A stretch of DNA of 64,000 nt, from assembly GCF_019429525.1 (NCBI RefSeq), contig NZ_JAHXZL010000002.1, forward strand, positions 310,001 through 374,000, given 5' to 3'. Both the position numbers and the translations under genes were made by a program. Each line of letters begins with the position of its first letter. Within the stretch, counting starts at the first letter, position 1. Shown one piece after another: positions 18,744 to 27,756 of the stretch. Origin of the DNA: Sphingomonas folli. Its GTDB lineage: Bacteria; Pseudomonadota; Alphaproteobacteria; Sphingomonadales; Sphingomonadaceae. The notes below the pieces were generated by a model. That model searched no databases. It had not been told where the DNA came from and saw only the letters and a list, made by a program, of their open reading frames with translations.

Positions 18744-20035
18744 GTGACTCGCTCGTCCCCGGGGCGCCGGTGAGCGCCGCCGCGCCCGCCGAGCGGCGCC
18801 CGACGGACTGGCGCACCGCCGCGATGGAGCGGCGCGTGCGCCAGCGCTACGCCGCCGAGCGGCGCTTCCGGCTGCTCGGGCTCGCCGCGGTGGTCGCCTC
18901 GGCGGCGTTCCTGCTGTTCCTGCTCGCCTCGATGGTGGCGCGCGGCGCAGGCGGCTTCGTGGAGACGCGGATCGCGCTGCCGATCGACCTCGCCCGCGCC
19001 GGGCTCGGCGTGACGCCGGCGCAGCTGCGCGGCCCGCGCGCCGACCTCGCGCTCGCCGGTGCCGGGCTGGAGGCAGCGGTCGACTCCGCCGCCGCGGGCG
19101 CTTTCCCGCGGTCCGGCGGCCCGGCGCTGCTCTCGGACGCGGCGTGGCTGCGCGTGCGCGAGGCGGTGAAGCGCGACCCCAGCCTGCTCGTCCGCCGCGC
19201 CACGATCGACGTGCCGGTCGTCTCCCGCCTCGACATCGCCTTCAAGGGCGGCGGCACGCGCGCCGACCGCGCGGTGGCACGGTCGCTCGCGCCGCGGCTC
19301 TCGCGCGGGCTCAATCTCGATTTCCTCGCCGGTGCGGACTCGACCGACCCGACCCGCGCCGGCATCTGGGGCGCGCTCAAGGGCTCGCTGCTGACCATGG
19401 TGGTGACCCTGCTGCTCGCCTTCCCTATCGGGGTGCTCTCGGCGCTGTACCTCGAGGAATATGCGCCGCGGAACCGCTGGACCGACCTGATCGAGGTGTC
19501 GATCAACAACCTCGCCGCGGTGCCCTCGATCATCTTCGGGCTGCTCGGGCTGGCGGTGTTCCTCGGCACCTTCCACATGCCGCGCTCGGCCGCGGTGGTG
19601 GGCGGGCTCACGCTCGCGCTGATGACCACGCCCGTGATCGTGATCGCGGCGCGCCACGCGATCGGCGCGGTGCCGCCCTCGATCCGCGACGCCGCGCGCG
19701 CGCTCGGCGCGTCGCCCGTGCAGGTGGTGTTCCATCACGTGCTGCCGCTGGCGCTCCCTGGTATCCTGACCGGCACGATCATCGGCATGGCGCGCGCGCT
19801 CGGCGAGACCGCGCCGCTGCTGATGATCGGCATGCGCGCCTTCATCGCCGCCCCGCCCGAGCGGCTGACCGACCCGGCGACCGTGCTGCCGGTGCAGATC
19901 TTCCTGTGGTCCGACGACGTGCAGACCGGCTTCATCGAGAAGACCTCGGCCGCGATCATCGTGCTGCTGGTCTTCCTGCTGGCGATGAACGGCCTCGCCA
20001 TCTACCTCCGCAACCGCTTCGAGACCCGCTGGTGA
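18740..20035 (+). CDS. pstA: phosphate ABC transporter permease PstA
   Basis: 431 aa, GTG start overlapping pstC. A cytoplasmic N-terminus of about 40 residues, a membrane segment ([23 protein letters not shown]), then a roughly 150-residue periplasmic insertion absent from short PstA proteins. The permease core follows: [56 protein letters not shown] loop [25 protein letters not shown], and [13 protein letters not shown]. Partner of PstC in the inner-membrane channel. The function of the insertion is unknown. Confidence 0.94.
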   Translation: MSDSLVPGAPVSAAAPAERRPTDWRTAAMERRVRQRYAAERRFRLLGLAAVVASAAFLLFLLASMVARGAGGFVETRIALPIDLARAGLGVTPAQLRGPRADLALAGAGLEAAVDSAAAGAFPRSGGPALLSDAAWLRVREAVKRDPSLLVRRATIDVPVVSRLDIAFKGGGTRADRAVARSLAPRLSRGLNLDFLAGADSTDPTRAGIWGALKGSLLTMVVTLLLAFPIGVLSALYLEEYAPRNRWTDLIEVSINNLAAVPSIIFGLLGLAVFLGTFHMPRSAAVVGGLTLALMTTPVIVIAARHAIGAVPPSIRDAARALGASPVQVVFHHVLPLALPGILTGTIIGMARALGETAPLLMIGMRAFIAAPPERLTDPATVLPVQIFLWSDDVQTGFIEKTSAAIIVLLVFLLAMNGLAIYLRNRFETRW

Positions 20036-20802
20036 TGAGCAACGCCCCGCCCAAGATGACCGCGAGCGGTGTCGACGTCTTCTACGGCGCCAAGCAGGCG
20101 ATCCGCAACGTCAGCATCGACGTGCGCCAGGAGGACGTCACCGCCTTCATCGGCCCGTCGGGCTGCGGCAAGTCGACTTTCCTGCGCACGCTCAACCGCA
20201 TGAACGACACGATCCCCGGCGCGCGCGTGTCCGGCGAGATCCGGCTCGACGGCGAGGACGTCTATGCCAAGGCGATGGACGTGGTGCAGCTGCGCGCGCG
20301 GGTCGGCATGGTGTTCCAGAAGCCGAACCCCTTCCCCAAGTCGATCTTCGAGAACGTCGCCTATGGGCCGCGCATCCACGGCCTGGCGCGCTCCAAGGCG
20401 GACCTGGCGCAGATCGTCGAGCGCTCGCTCACCCGCGCCGGGCTGTGGAACGAGGTGAAGGACCGGCTCGGCGACTCGGGCACCGCGCTCTCGGGCGGGC
20501 AGCAGCAGCGACTCTGCATCGCGCGCGCGATCGCGGTCGATCCCGAGGTGATCCTGATGGACGAGCCGTGCAGCGCGCTCGACCCCGTCGCCACCGCGCG
20601 GATCGAGGAGCTGATCCACGACCTGCGCGGGCGCTACGCGATCGTGATCGTCACCCACAACATGCAGCAGGCGGCACGGGTGAGCCAGCGCACCGCCTTC
20701 TTCCACCTCGGCCAGCTGGTCGAGTACGGCGACACGTCCGATATCTTCACCAACCCGCGCGAGGAACGGACGAAGGACTATATCACCGGGCGCTACGGCT
20801 GA
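20035..20802 (+). CDS. pstB: phosphate ABC transporter ATP-binding protein PstB
   Basis: 255 aa. The ATG at 20035 shares a base with the pstA stop (TGATG). Walker [10 protein letters not shown] (about residues 39-47), Q-loop [17 protein letters not shown] (the PNPFP is diagnostic of PstB), signature [14 protein letters not shown], Walker [14 protein letters not shown], and H-loop VTHNMQQA. Energises phosphate uptake through PstC/PstA and takes part in PhoR signalling through PhoU. Confidence 0.97.
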   Translation: MSNAPPKMTASGVDVFYGAKQAIRNVSIDVRQEDVTAFIGPSGCGKSTFLRTLNRMNDTIPGARVSGEIRLDGEDVYAKAMDVVQLRARVGMVFQKPNPFPKSIFENVAYGPRIHGLARSKADLAQIVERSLTRAGLWNEVKDRLGDSGTALSGGQQQRLCIARAIAVDPEVILMDEPCSALDPVATARIEELIHDLRGRYAIVIVTHNMQQAARVSQRTAFFHLGQLVEYGDTSDIFTNPREERTKDYITGRYG

Positions 20803-20819
20803 GGGACGGGACGGGACGC

Positions 20820-21518
20820 ATGGCGAACAGCCAGGAACATACGGTGAAGGCCTTCGACCAGGACATCGGCCAGCTGCGCGGGCTGATCTCGCAGATGGGC
20901 GGGCTGGCGGAGAGCGCGATCGCCGAGGCGATGGTGGCGCTGCAGCGCGGCGACGCCGACCACGCCGCGCGCGTCGCCGCGGGGGACCGCAAGATCGACG
21001 CGATCGAGGCCGAGGTAGAACGCACCGCGGTGCGGATCATCGCGCTGCGCGCGCCGATGGCGGACGACCTGCGCGAGGTGGTCGCCGCGCTCAAGATCGC
21101 GGGCGTGGTCGAGCGTATCGCCGACTATGCCAAGAACATTGCGCGGCGTGTGCCGCAGATCGAGAGCGAGCACCGCATCGATCCGATCTCCACCCTTCCC
21201 GCCATGGCCAAGATGGCGTCCGAGATGGTGCACAACGTGCTCGACGCCTTCGCCGCGCGCGATCCCGCGCGCGCGCTGGCGGTGTGCGAGAGCGACCGCG
21301 CGCTCGACGACTTCTACGACAGCATCTTCCGCACGCTCGTGACCTATATGGTCGAGAACCCAAAGACGATCAGCCAGTGCGCGCACCTGCTGTTCGTCGC
21401 CAAGAACCTAGAGCGGATCGGGGATCACGCCACCAACGTGGCGGAGATGGTCTATTTCGCGGCGACGGGGACGCGGCTGACCGAGCGCGACAAGCTTCAT
21501 CACGGGGGTGAGATCTGA
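20820..21518 (+). CDS. phoU: phosphate signalling regulator PhoU
   Basis: 232 aa. Two PhoU three-helix repeats, each with the metal-binding pattern: EAEVERTAVRIIALRAPMADDLREVVAALKIAGVVERIADYAKNIA in the first and FVAKNLERIGDHATNVAEMV in the second. Starts 17 bp after pstB with an AGGGACGGGACGGGA purine-rich leader, and its stop overlaps phoB (TGATG). It represses PhoR when phosphate is abundant by reading the state of the Pst transporter. Confidence 0.95.
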   Translation: MANSQEHTVKAFDQDIGQLRGLISQMGGLAESAIAEAMVALQRGDADHAARVAAGDRKIDAIEAEVERTAVRIIALRAPMADDLREVVAALKIAGVVERIADYAKNIARRVPQIESEHRIDPISTLPAMAKMASEMVHNVLDAFAARDPARALAVCESDRALDDFYDSIFRTLVTYMVENPKTISQCAHLLFVAKNLERIGDHATNVAEMVYFAATGTRLTERDKLHHGGEI

Positions 21519-22210
21519 TGGCCAAGGCCCGCATGCTGCTGGTGGAGGACGACGCCAGCCTCGCCGAACTGCTCGTATGGCATTTCACGCGCGAGCATTT
21601 CGCCGTCCAGCACACGATCGACGGCGAGGAGGCGCTGCTGATGGCGAAGGAGACCCCGCCCGACATCGTGCTGCTCGACTGGATGGTCGAGGGCATCTCG
21701 GGGATCGAGGTGTGCCGCCGCCTGCGCCGCGCACCCGAGACGCAGAACGTGCCGATCATCATGCTCACCGCGCGCGGCGAGGAAGAGGACCGCGTCCGCG
21801 GGCTCGAGACGGGCGCCGACGATTATGTCACCAAGCCCTTCTCGCCGCGCGAGCTGGTCGCGCGAGTCGGCGCGGTGCTGCGCCGCGTCCGTCCCGCGCT
21901 CGCCGGCGAGCAGCTCACCTACGCTGACCTCGAGATGGACACGGTCGGTCACAAGGTGCGCCGCGGCGGCGAGGTGGTGGCGCTCGGGCCGACCGAGTTC
22001 CGCCTGCTCAAGCATTTCCTCGAGCATCCCGGCCATGTCTTCTCGCGCGAGCGCCTGCTCGACAGCGTGTGGGGGCATGACAGCGACATCGAGAGCCGCA
22101 CCGTCGACGTCCATATCCGCCGGCTGCGCAAGGCGATCAACGAGGGCGGCCGCCCCGACATCATCCGCACCGTCCGCTCCGCCGGCTACGCGCTCGACAC
22201 GGGGCATTGA
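21518..22210 (+). CDS. phoB: phosphate regulon response regulator PhoB
   Basis: 230 aa. The receiver domain has acidic pocket EDD (10-12), phospho-acceptor Asp54 (IVLLDWMVEG, the methionine-containing context of PhoB) and the lysine of VTKPFSP. The OmpR/PhoB winged helix has GPTEFRLLKHFLEHPGHVFSRERLLDSVWG and ESRTVDVHIRRLRKAI. It binds the Pho box at 16197-16225, so the operon is autoregulated. Last gene of the unit. Confidence 0.96.
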   Translation: MAKARMLLVEDDASLAELLVWHFTREHFAVQHTIDGEEALLMAKETPPDIVLLDWMVEGISGIEVCRRLRRAPETQNVPIIMLTARGEEEDRVRGLETGADDYVTKPFSPRELVARVGAVLRRVRPALAGEQLTYADLEMDTVGHKVRRGGEVVALGPTEFRLLKHFLEHPGHVFSRERLLDSVWGHDSDIESRTVDVHIRRLRKAINEGGRPDIIRTVRSAGYALDTGH

Positions 22211-22458
22211 ACCCCGATCACAGCTAGTTACTGCGGAAATGTTCGTGCTCGCGCGAGCGCGGGTGCCCGGGAAGCGGGACGGATGCGCCGCTGCCCCTGA
22301 GCTCCGGCACGCGCGGGGACACGAGACCTTAGCACGTGTCGCCGATGCCTCTTCTTCGGTGCGCCCGCGCAACGAGGGACCTTTTCTCGCCGCCGGATCG
22401 TTGCCCGACCCGCGTGACTTTACGCGTTTCTGATCGAACGCACGGCAGGAGAGAGAAC
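22211..22458. other. intergenic region after phoB
   Basis: 248 bp with no recognised gene or clear terminator. The last 40 bp should hold the promoter of the secreted protein that follows (AGGAGAGAG is a clear ribosome-binding site at 22447-22455), but no confident -35/-10 pair is visible. Confidence 0.4.
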
Positions 22459-22977
22459 ATGAAGACGATCCTTCTGGCAGCAGCCGCCGTCATCGCCGTC
22501 CCGGCGATGGCGATCGCGCAGGACACCCCGCAGCAGACGCCGCAGACCGGCACGATGCAGCCCGACACCACCACCGCGCCCGATTCCACCGCGCCCGCGG
22601 ACGCCGCCCCCGCCCCCTCGGCCGACACCACCGCCGATCCCGCGATGAGCCAGCAGCAGGCGCCGATGCAGACCGCGCCCTCGACCGGTGACGCCGCGAT
22701 GCCGCCGTCGACCACCCCCGCCTCGCCGCAGCCGGCCGCCGGCGGCGCGATGGGCACCGAGACCGCCGGCGGCTACCAGCCCTCGCAGCCGGCGCTGTCG
22801 GGGACGCCGCAGCCGGGCGCGACCGTCCGTTTCCAGCCCGCCCCCTCGCCCGATCAGGCCTATCCGGCGCCCGCGCCCGAGGCCAACTACCCGGTCTGCA
22901 AGAAGGGCCAGTATGACGGCTGCATGCAGGCGAGCGACGCCGGCGGCAAGAAGCGCATGCGCGCGCGCCGTCGCTGA
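22459..22977 (+). CDS. secreted Pro/Ala/Thr-rich protein of unknown function
   Basis: 172 aa. A clear Sec signal (MKTILLAAAAVIAVPAMAIAQ, cleavage after AIA). The mature part is low-complexity and rich in Pro, Ala, Thr, Asp and Gln, then YPVCKKGQYDGCMQASDAGG with two cysteines and a very basic tail (KKRMRARRR). No catalytic domain. The VCKKGQYDGCMQ segment could form a disulfide. It has its own strong AGGAGAG ribosome-binding site and a terminator-like hairpin downstream, so it is probably monocistronic. Confidence 0.75.
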   Translation: MKTILLAAAAVIAVPAMAIAQDTPQQTPQTGTMQPDTTTAPDSTAPADAAPAPSADTTADPAMSQQQAPMQTAPSTGDAAMPPSTTPASPQPAAGGAMGTETAGGYQPSQPALSGTPQPGATVRFQPAPSPDQAYPAPAPEANYPVCKKGQYDGCMQASDAGGKKRMRARRR

Positions 22978-22986
22978 TGCCGCGCC

Positions 22987-23009
22987 GGGGCGGGCTTCTC
23001 GCCCGCCCC
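22987..23009 (+). terminator. strong hairpin after the secreted-protein gene
   Basis: GGGGCGGGC and GCCCGCCCC pair perfectly around a short loop, 10 bp after the stop. There is no T-run; a second hairpin with a T-tract follows at 23023. Confidence 0.5.
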
Positions 23010-23022
23010 GCACCTGACTAGG

Positions 23023-23054
23023 AAGGCGCTCCATCATCAGAGGGGGCGCCTTTT
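23023..23054 (+). terminator. terminator-like hairpin with T-tract, overlapping the SDR leader
   Basis: AAGGCGC(TCC) and (AGG)GGGCGCCTT form a stem around ATCATCAG, followed by TTTT. The 3' arm includes AGGGGG (23041-23046), which is the best ribosome-binding site for the SDR starting at 23057. The same structure could both end transcription and hide the Shine-Dalgarno sequence. Confidence 0.6.
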
Positions 23055-23056
23055 CC

Positions 23057-23956
23057 ATGTCCATCCGCTTCGACGGCCGCGTCGCCATCGTCACCGGCGC
23101 CGGCGGAGGGCTGGGCCGCCACTATGCGATCGAGCTCGCGCGGCGCGGGGCGCGCGTCGTCGTCAACGATCTCGGCGCCGACCGGTCGGGCAACGGCGGC
23201 TCCGACGCGGCGCAGGCGGTGGTCGAGGAGATCCGAGCCCTCGGCGGCGAGGCGATGGCGAACGGCGCCAGCGTGACCGACTCCGCGCAGATGGACGAGA
23301 TGGTCGCGCGCGCGGTAGAAGCATGGGGCGGCGTGCACGTCCTCATCAACAACGCGGGCGTGCTGCGCGACCGCACGTTCGCCAAGATGTCGCCGGAGGA
23401 CTTCGCCTTCGTCGTCGGCGTCCATCTGATCGGCTCGGCCAACGCCACCAAGGCGTGCTGGGAGACGTTCCGCGCGCAGAATTACGGTCGCGTGCTGATG
23501 ACCGCCTCCTCTTCCGGCCTGTTCGGCAATTTCGGCCAGGCCAATTACGGCGCGGCCAAGCTCGGGCTGGTCGGGCTGGCGCGCACGCTCCACCTCGAGG
23601 GCGCGCGGCACGGCATCCGCGTCAACACCGTCGCGCCCGTCGCCGGCACGCGCATGACCGAGGAACTGTTCCCCGCCGACGCCTACGCCGCCTTCGCGCC
23701 CGAGAAGGTCGCGCCCGCGGCGCTGTTCCTGGTCAGCGAGGAGGCCCCGAGCAACCAGATCGTCGGCGCCGGCGCGGGCGTGTTCCAGGTGAGCCAGATC
23801 ACGCTGACGTCGGGCGTTCTGCTCGAGGGCGAGGCGCTGTCGCCCGAGGGCGTCGCGGCGCACTGGGCGGCGATCACCGACCGTGCCGGGGAGATCGTAC
23901 CCGAATCCGGCGCGGCGCAGGCGATGCTGATCGGCGCGGCGCTCCGGCGCGGCTGA
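23057..23956 (+). CDS. SDR oxidoreductase, MFE-2-type 3-hydroxyacyl-CoA dehydrogenase-like
   Basis: 299 aa. The NAD-binding motif is VTGAGGGLGRHYAIELARRGARVVVNDLG, where the LGRHYA and NDLG wording is typical of the peroxisomal multifunctional enzyme type 2 dehydrogenase unit. NNAGVLRDRTFAKM follows, then catalytic Ser in TASSSGLFGNFGQANYGAAKLGL with the YxxxK tyrosine and lysine. The C-terminal extension beyond about 240 residues is also MFE-2-like. Likely oxidises (3R)-hydroxyacyl-CoA or a steroid-like substrate. No other beta-oxidation gene is adjacent; a thiolase lies 14 kb away. Confidence 0.85.
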   Translation: MSIRFDGRVAIVTGAGGGLGRHYAIELARRGARVVVNDLGADRSGNGGSDAAQAVVEEIRALGGEAMANGASVTDSAQMDEMVARAVEAWGGVHVLINNAGVLRDRTFAKMSPEDFAFVVGVHLIGSANATKACWETFRAQNYGRVLMTASSSGLFGNFGQANYGAAKLGLVGLARTLHLEGARHGIRVNTVAPVAGTRMTEELFPADAYAAFAPEKVAPAALFLVSEEAPSNQIVGAGAGVFQVSQITLTSGVLLEGEALSPEGVAAHWAAITDRAGEIVPESGAAQAMLIGAALRRG

Positions 23957-24022
23957 GGTGGCGACCCGCCTGGGTCACGCGCCGGGTTGCGCGCCACCAG
24001 CGTCGCGGCGACAGTCGCGCGC

Positions 24023-25048
24023 ATGTACAGCGACAGCGACCTCGACCAGGCGGTGACCGCGGGCGTGATGCCCCCGCAGATCGCCGCCGCTTTCCGCGAC
24101 CATGTCGCCGCCCTGCGCGCGACCCCGGCGGTGGACGAGGAGCATTTCCGTTTCCTCACCGGCTTCAACGACATCTTCGTCACCATCGCGATCACTCTGC
24201 TGCTGGTGGCGGTGGCGCAGATCGGCGGCGTGGTCGCCGACTGGGCAGGGGGTGCGGCGGTCGCGGCGACGTCCTGGGCGCTGGCACTCTACTTCACCGC
24301 GCGGCGACGCATGGCGCTGCCGAGCATCGTGCTGCTGCTCACCTTCGTCGGCGGCGTCGCCGCGGCGGTGCTGATGGCGGCGGACTCGCGCACGATCTTC
24401 GCCGGTGACCGGACCGGCGCGATGACCGGCAGCGCGGCGGCGGGGCTGGCGGCGATCGGCGCCTGGGCGCATTGGCGCCGCTTCCACGTGCCGATCACCC
24501 CCGCCGCCGGCGCGGCGGCCGGGGTGGGCCTGGTCATCAGCTTGATCCTCGCGGCGCTGCCTGCCGCCGAGCATTTCACCTGGGCGATGCTGCTCGTCGG
24601 CGGCGTCGCGGTGTTCGGCTATGCGATGCGCTGGGACATGAGCGACCCGCGACGCGAGACCCGCCGCGCTGACGTCGCCTTCTGGCTCCACCTCGTCGCG
24701 GCGCCGATGATCGCTCACCCGGTGTTCCGGCTGCTCGGCGTGTTCGAGGACCAGCTCGCGCTCGGGACCGCGCTGATCGTCCTGCTGCTCTACCTGCTCT
24801 CCGCGCTGGTCGCGCTGGCGGTGGACCGGCGCGCGCTGCTCGTCTCGAGCCTCATCTACGTGCTCTACGCCCTGTCGACGCTGATCCGCACGAGCGGCGC
24901 GGTCGAACTCTCCGCCGCGCTGACCGCGCTGGTGATCGGGGCGGCGCTGCTGTCGCTCTCGGCCTTCTGGCAGACGATCCGCGCCGCGCTGGTCCAGCGA
25001 CTCGGCGCGGCGGCGCACCGGCTGCCCCCCGTCCATCACGCGGGGTGA
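24023..25048 (+). CDS. multi-pass membrane protein of unknown function
   Basis: 341 aa from the ATG at 24023. A soluble N-terminus of about 55 residues (YSDSDLDQAVTAGVMPPQI...FLTGFNDIFVTIAI) leads into roughly ten hydrophobic segments. The N-terminal pattern, with DEEHFRFLTGFNDIFVTI, and the string of short alanine-rich helices resemble the DUF4401/DUF2157-type membrane proteins, but I cannot assign a family firmly. Convergent with the DUF2794 gene, 26 bp apart. Confidence 0.7.
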   Translation: MYSDSDLDQAVTAGVMPPQIAAAFRDHVAALRATPAVDEEHFRFLTGFNDIFVTIAITLLLVAVAQIGGVVADWAGGAAVAATSWALALYFTARRRMALPSIVLLLTFVGGVAAAVLMAADSRTIFAGDRTGAMTGSAAAGLAAIGAWAHWRRFHVPITPAAGAAAGVGLVISLILAALPAAEHFTWAMLLVGGVAVFGYAMRWDMSDPRRETRRADVAFWLHLVAAPMIAHPVFRLLGVFEDQLALGTALIVLLLYLLSALVALAVDRRALLVSSLIYVLYALSTLIRTSGAVELSAALTALVIGAALLSLSAFWQTIRAALVQRLGAAAHRLPPVHHAG

Positions 25049-25074
25049 CGGGCATTGCGCCGGACGCGCGCTCG

Positions 25075-25416
25075 CTATTCCTCCACCAGTTTCATCAGCC
25101 GCCGCTCGACCGGGGCGAGCACCGGGCCGAGTTCATGCCCGCGGCGGATCACCTGCCCCGCCTCGCCGACGAGCGCCCACATCCCCTGGCGCTGACGCAG
25201 CGCGGGTCGCTTCTCGATGCGGAACTCGGGGCGCTCGGCGGTGCGGCGGAAGGCGCTGAACACCGCGGCCTCGCGGCCGAGATCGATGGCATAGTCGCGC
25301 CAATGGCCCGCCGCGACCATCCGGCCGTACAGGTCGAGGATGCGGTTGAGCTCGAGGCGGTCGAAGCCGACCTGGTCGGGCCGCGCCGCGCCGGGAAAGG
25401 GCGTGACGCTCCCCAT
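25075..25416 (-). CDS. DUF2794 domain protein
   Basis: 113 aa. FDRLELNRILDLYGRMVAAGHWRDYAIDLGREAAVFSAFRR followed by RPEFRIEKRPALRQRQGMWALVGEAGQVIRRGHEL is characteristic of DUF2794, a small family restricted to alphaproteobacteria. Function unknown. The start ATG shares one base with the cysE stop (TGATG), so it is translationally coupled to serine acetyltransferase. Confidence 0.85.
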   Translation of the reverse strand: MGSVTPFPGAARPDQVGFDRLELNRILDLYGRMVAAGHWRDYAIDLGREAAVFSAFRRTAERPEFRIEKRPALRQRQGMWALVGEAGQVIRRGHELGPVLAPVERRLMKLVEE

Positions 25417-26102
25417 CAGGCGCGATCGCGCTCCGGTCGCTCGCCCTGCTCGGCGAGGAGCGCGTCCAGCCGCTTCTTCATCGCCTCGAGCTCGCAGCGC
25501 AGGATCTCCACCTTCTGCGTGGCGGGATCGAACACCTCGCTGCACGGCGTACCATAAGGCACGAAGCGCGGCTCTGGCGCGGCGCCCCCCTCCACCATCG
25601 TCGGGCGCGCCGGGATGCCGACCATCACCGCGCCGGCGGGCACGTCGCGCGTCACCACCGCGTTGGCACCGACGCGGGCGCGCGGGCCGACCAGGATCGG
25701 GCCGAGCACCTGCGCGCCCGAGCCGATGATCGCGCCGTCCGCGATCGTGGGGTGGCGCTTGCCCGCGACGCCGTTGTCGGGGCTGGTGCCGCCCAGCGTG
25801 ACGCACTGGTAGATCGTGACGTCGTCGCCGATCTCGGCGGTCTCGCCGATCACGACGAAGCCGTGGTCGATGAAGAAGCGCCGGCCGATCCTGGCGCCCG
25901 GATGGATGTCGATCGCGGTCAGCATCCGCGAGACATGGTTCACCACGCGCGCGCCGAGGAACCAGCGGCGGCGATACAGCCGATGCGCGACGCGGTGGAA
26001 GGCGAGCGCCCAGACGCCCGGATAGGTGAGTATCTCAAGCCGCGAGTGCGGGGCGGGATCGCGCGCGCGGATCGAGTCGAGATAATCGTTCAGTCGCGCC
26101 AT
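25416..26102 (-). CDS. cysE: serine O-acetyltransferase, EpsC/short CysE type
   Basis: 228 aa from the ATG at 26102; a longer extension would run into the divergent permease promoter. Left-handed beta-helix acetyltransferase: IDIHPGARIGRRFFIDHGFVVIGETAEIGDDVTIYQ, then VTLGGTSPDNGVAGKRHPTIADGAIIGSGAQVLGPI, with the catalytic His of the DHGF motif. It makes O-acetylserine for cysteine synthesis. The C-terminus extends about 40 residues past the usual short EpsC and ends in a predicted coiled helix (CELEAMKKRLDALLAEQ). Divergent from a sulfite-exporter-like permease, consistent with sulfur metabolism. Confidence 0.9.
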   Translation of the reverse strand: MARLNDYLDSIRARDPAPHSRLEILTYPGVWALAFHRVAHRLYRRRWFLGARVVNHVSRMLTAIDIHPGARIGRRFFIDHGFVVIGETAEIGDDVTIYQCVTLGGTSPDNGVAGKRHPTIADGAIIGSGAQVLGPILVGPRARVGANAVVTRDVPAGAVMVGIPARPTMVEGGAAPEPRFVPYGTPCSEVFDPATQKVEILRCELEAMKKRLDALLAEQGERPERDRA

Positions 26103-26299
26103 CCGTGTCCCCGCCGGCTCCCCTGATGCGCCGGCGGCGCCGACGGTCGAGCATGATTGTCGGCCACAGATAAGGCGAACGCGCGGCGGTTTCCATAAGC
26201 AGCGCTTGGCCGCGCGAAACTCGAATTTCCTATCGCGGTTGTGGACGATAGACCAAGCCCCTAGCATCGCGGCCGCGGCGGGCGCGATCAGGAAGGTGC

Positions 26300-27070
26300 A
26301 TGCAGACACTCACTCAGTTGGACATCGCCGGCCTCCTTCCGTTCATCGCCGTCGGTTTCGGTGCCCAGCTCGTCGACGGCGCGCTCGGCATGGCGTTCGG
26401 CGTGATCTGCAACACGCTGCTGGTGGCGGTGATGGGGGTGGCGCCGGCGCGCGCCTCGGCCAACGTCCATATCGTCGAAACCTTCACCACCGCGGTGTCG
26501 GGGATCAGTCACGCCTTCCACGGCAACATCGATCGGCGGCTGTTCCTGCGGCTGCTGATCCCCGGTGTGATCGGCGGGGTCACCGGCGCCTATCTGCTCA
26601 CCAACCTCGACGGCAACACGGTCAAGCCGTTCGTGCTCGGCTACCTCATCGCGGTCGGCGTCTACCTGCTGATCCGCGGGCTGATGTTCCCGCCGGCGGT
26701 GAGCAAGCCCAAGGTGGTCGAGCCGCTCGGGCTGATCGGCGGCTTCATGGACGCGGCGGGCGGCGGCGGCTGGGGACCGATCGTCACCTCCAACCTGCTG
26801 GTCCAGGGCGTCGAGCCGCGCAAGGTGGTCGGCACAGTGAGCGCGGTGGAGTTCTTCCTGACCTCGGTCGTGTCGGCGACCTTCATCTATCATCTCGGCG
26901 TGAAGGATTTCGCCACCGCCACGATCGGCCTGCTGATCGGGGGCGTCGCCGCCGCGCCGCTCGGCGCCCTGTTCGCCAAGCGCATCCCGATGAAGGTGAT
27001 GCTGGTGCTGGTCGGCACCGTGCTGACGATCACCAGCACCTACGGCTTCGTGCGCGCGGTGCTGATGTGA
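26300..27070 (+). CDS. TauE/SafE-family sulfite exporter-like permease
   Basis: 256 aa with about eight membrane segments in two halves. The signature glycine-rich motifs are GFGAQLVDGALGMAFGVICNTLL near the N-terminus and GLIGGFMDAAGGGGWGPIVTSNLL mid-protein, the duplicated motif of TauE/SafE. ASANVHIVETFTTAVSG is also typical. It probably exports an organosulfur or sulfite anion. Divergent from cysE with about 200 bp between starts. Confidence 0.88.
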   Translation: MQTLTQLDIAGLLPFIAVGFGAQLVDGALGMAFGVICNTLLVAVMGVAPARASANVHIVETFTTAVSGISHAFHGNIDRRLFLRLLIPGVIGGVTGAYLLTNLDGNTVKPFVLGYLIAVGVYLLIRGLMFPPAVSKPKVVEPLGLIGGFMDAAGGGGWGPIVTSNLLVQGVEPRKVVGTVSAVEFFLTSVVSATFIYHLGVKDFATATIGLLIGGVAAAPLGALFAKRIPMKVMLVLVGTVLTITSTYGFVRAVLM

Positions 27071-27074
27071 TCTC

Positions 27075-27105
27075 GTCGCCCGGCGCGTGCGACGCGCCGG
27101 GCGAC
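27075..27105. terminator. bidirectional terminator between the TauE permease and ahpD
   Basis: A 13-bp perfect stem, GTCGCCCGGCGCG / CGCGCCGGGCGAC, around TGCGA. It lies 4 bp after the permease stop and 3 bp beyond the ahpD stop. A very stable structure placed between convergent genes. Confidence 0.75.
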
Positions 27106-27108
27106 GCT

Positions 27109-27630
27109 TCAGGCGCTGACCGCGTGGACCGTGGCGACCGCCTTCATCACCGAGGCGACTCGCACCGCGGACTGGATCACCTCGGCGGTGATACCCGCCT
27201 TCTTGAGCACCTGCTCGTGGCTGTCGATGCACATGCCGCAGCCGTTCATCGCGCTGACCGCGAGGCTGAACAGCTCGAAGTCGACCTTGTCGATCCCCGG
27301 CGCCGCGATCACGTTCATGCGCAGCTTCGCGGGCATGCGCTGATATTCGTCGTTCCCGGCGAGATGGGTGAAGCGATAATAGACGTTGTTCATCGCCATC
27401 ACCGCCGCGGCGGCGCGCGCCGCGTTGGCCGCCTCGGGCGACAGCTTCCCGGCCACCTCGGCCTCGGTCGCCTCGACCAGCGGCTTGTGCCCCGAACCGT
27501 GCGCGCAGGCGAGCAGCAGCCCGTATTTGCGCTGGTCGTTGAGCACCGTCTCGTTGAGCAGCGAACCGACGTTGAGCCGGATGTCCTTGGCGAAGTCGGG
27601 CAAGGTGCCCGCGAAGTCCTTGAGGGCCAT
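27109..27630 (-). CDS. ahpD: alkyl hydroperoxide reductase AhpD
   Basis: 173 aa. The CxxC of the active site is in NGCGMCIDSHEQVL, which has the Cys-x-x-Cys-x3-His arrangement of AhpD. RLNVGSLL near the N-terminus and AAVMAMNNVYYRF are typical. AhpD regenerates AhpC, using lipoyl-type electron donors in the mycobacterial case. It follows ahpC by 126 bp on the same strand, and that spacer can fold through CGCCCCGGCG/CGCCGGGGCG arms. Confidence 0.94.
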   Translation of the reverse strand: MALKDFAGTLPDFAKDIRLNVGSLLNETVLNDQRKYGLLLACAHGSGHKPLVEATEAEVAGKLSPEAANAARAAAAVMAMNNVYYRFTHLAGNDEYQRMPAKLRMNVIAAPGIDKVDFELFSLAVSAMNGCGMCIDSHEQVLKKAGITAEVIQSAVRVASVMKAVATVHAVSA

Positions 27631-27756
27631 GTTTCTCTTTCTCGGACGTCAATCGCCCCGGCGCGACCGTCCCCGCGCGCGCGCGAGGGATCAGCCGCCG
27701 CCGGGGCGACGGGGTAGTTGACGGAGGCGGGACGCCGGGCCCCGCCCCCGGATCGA

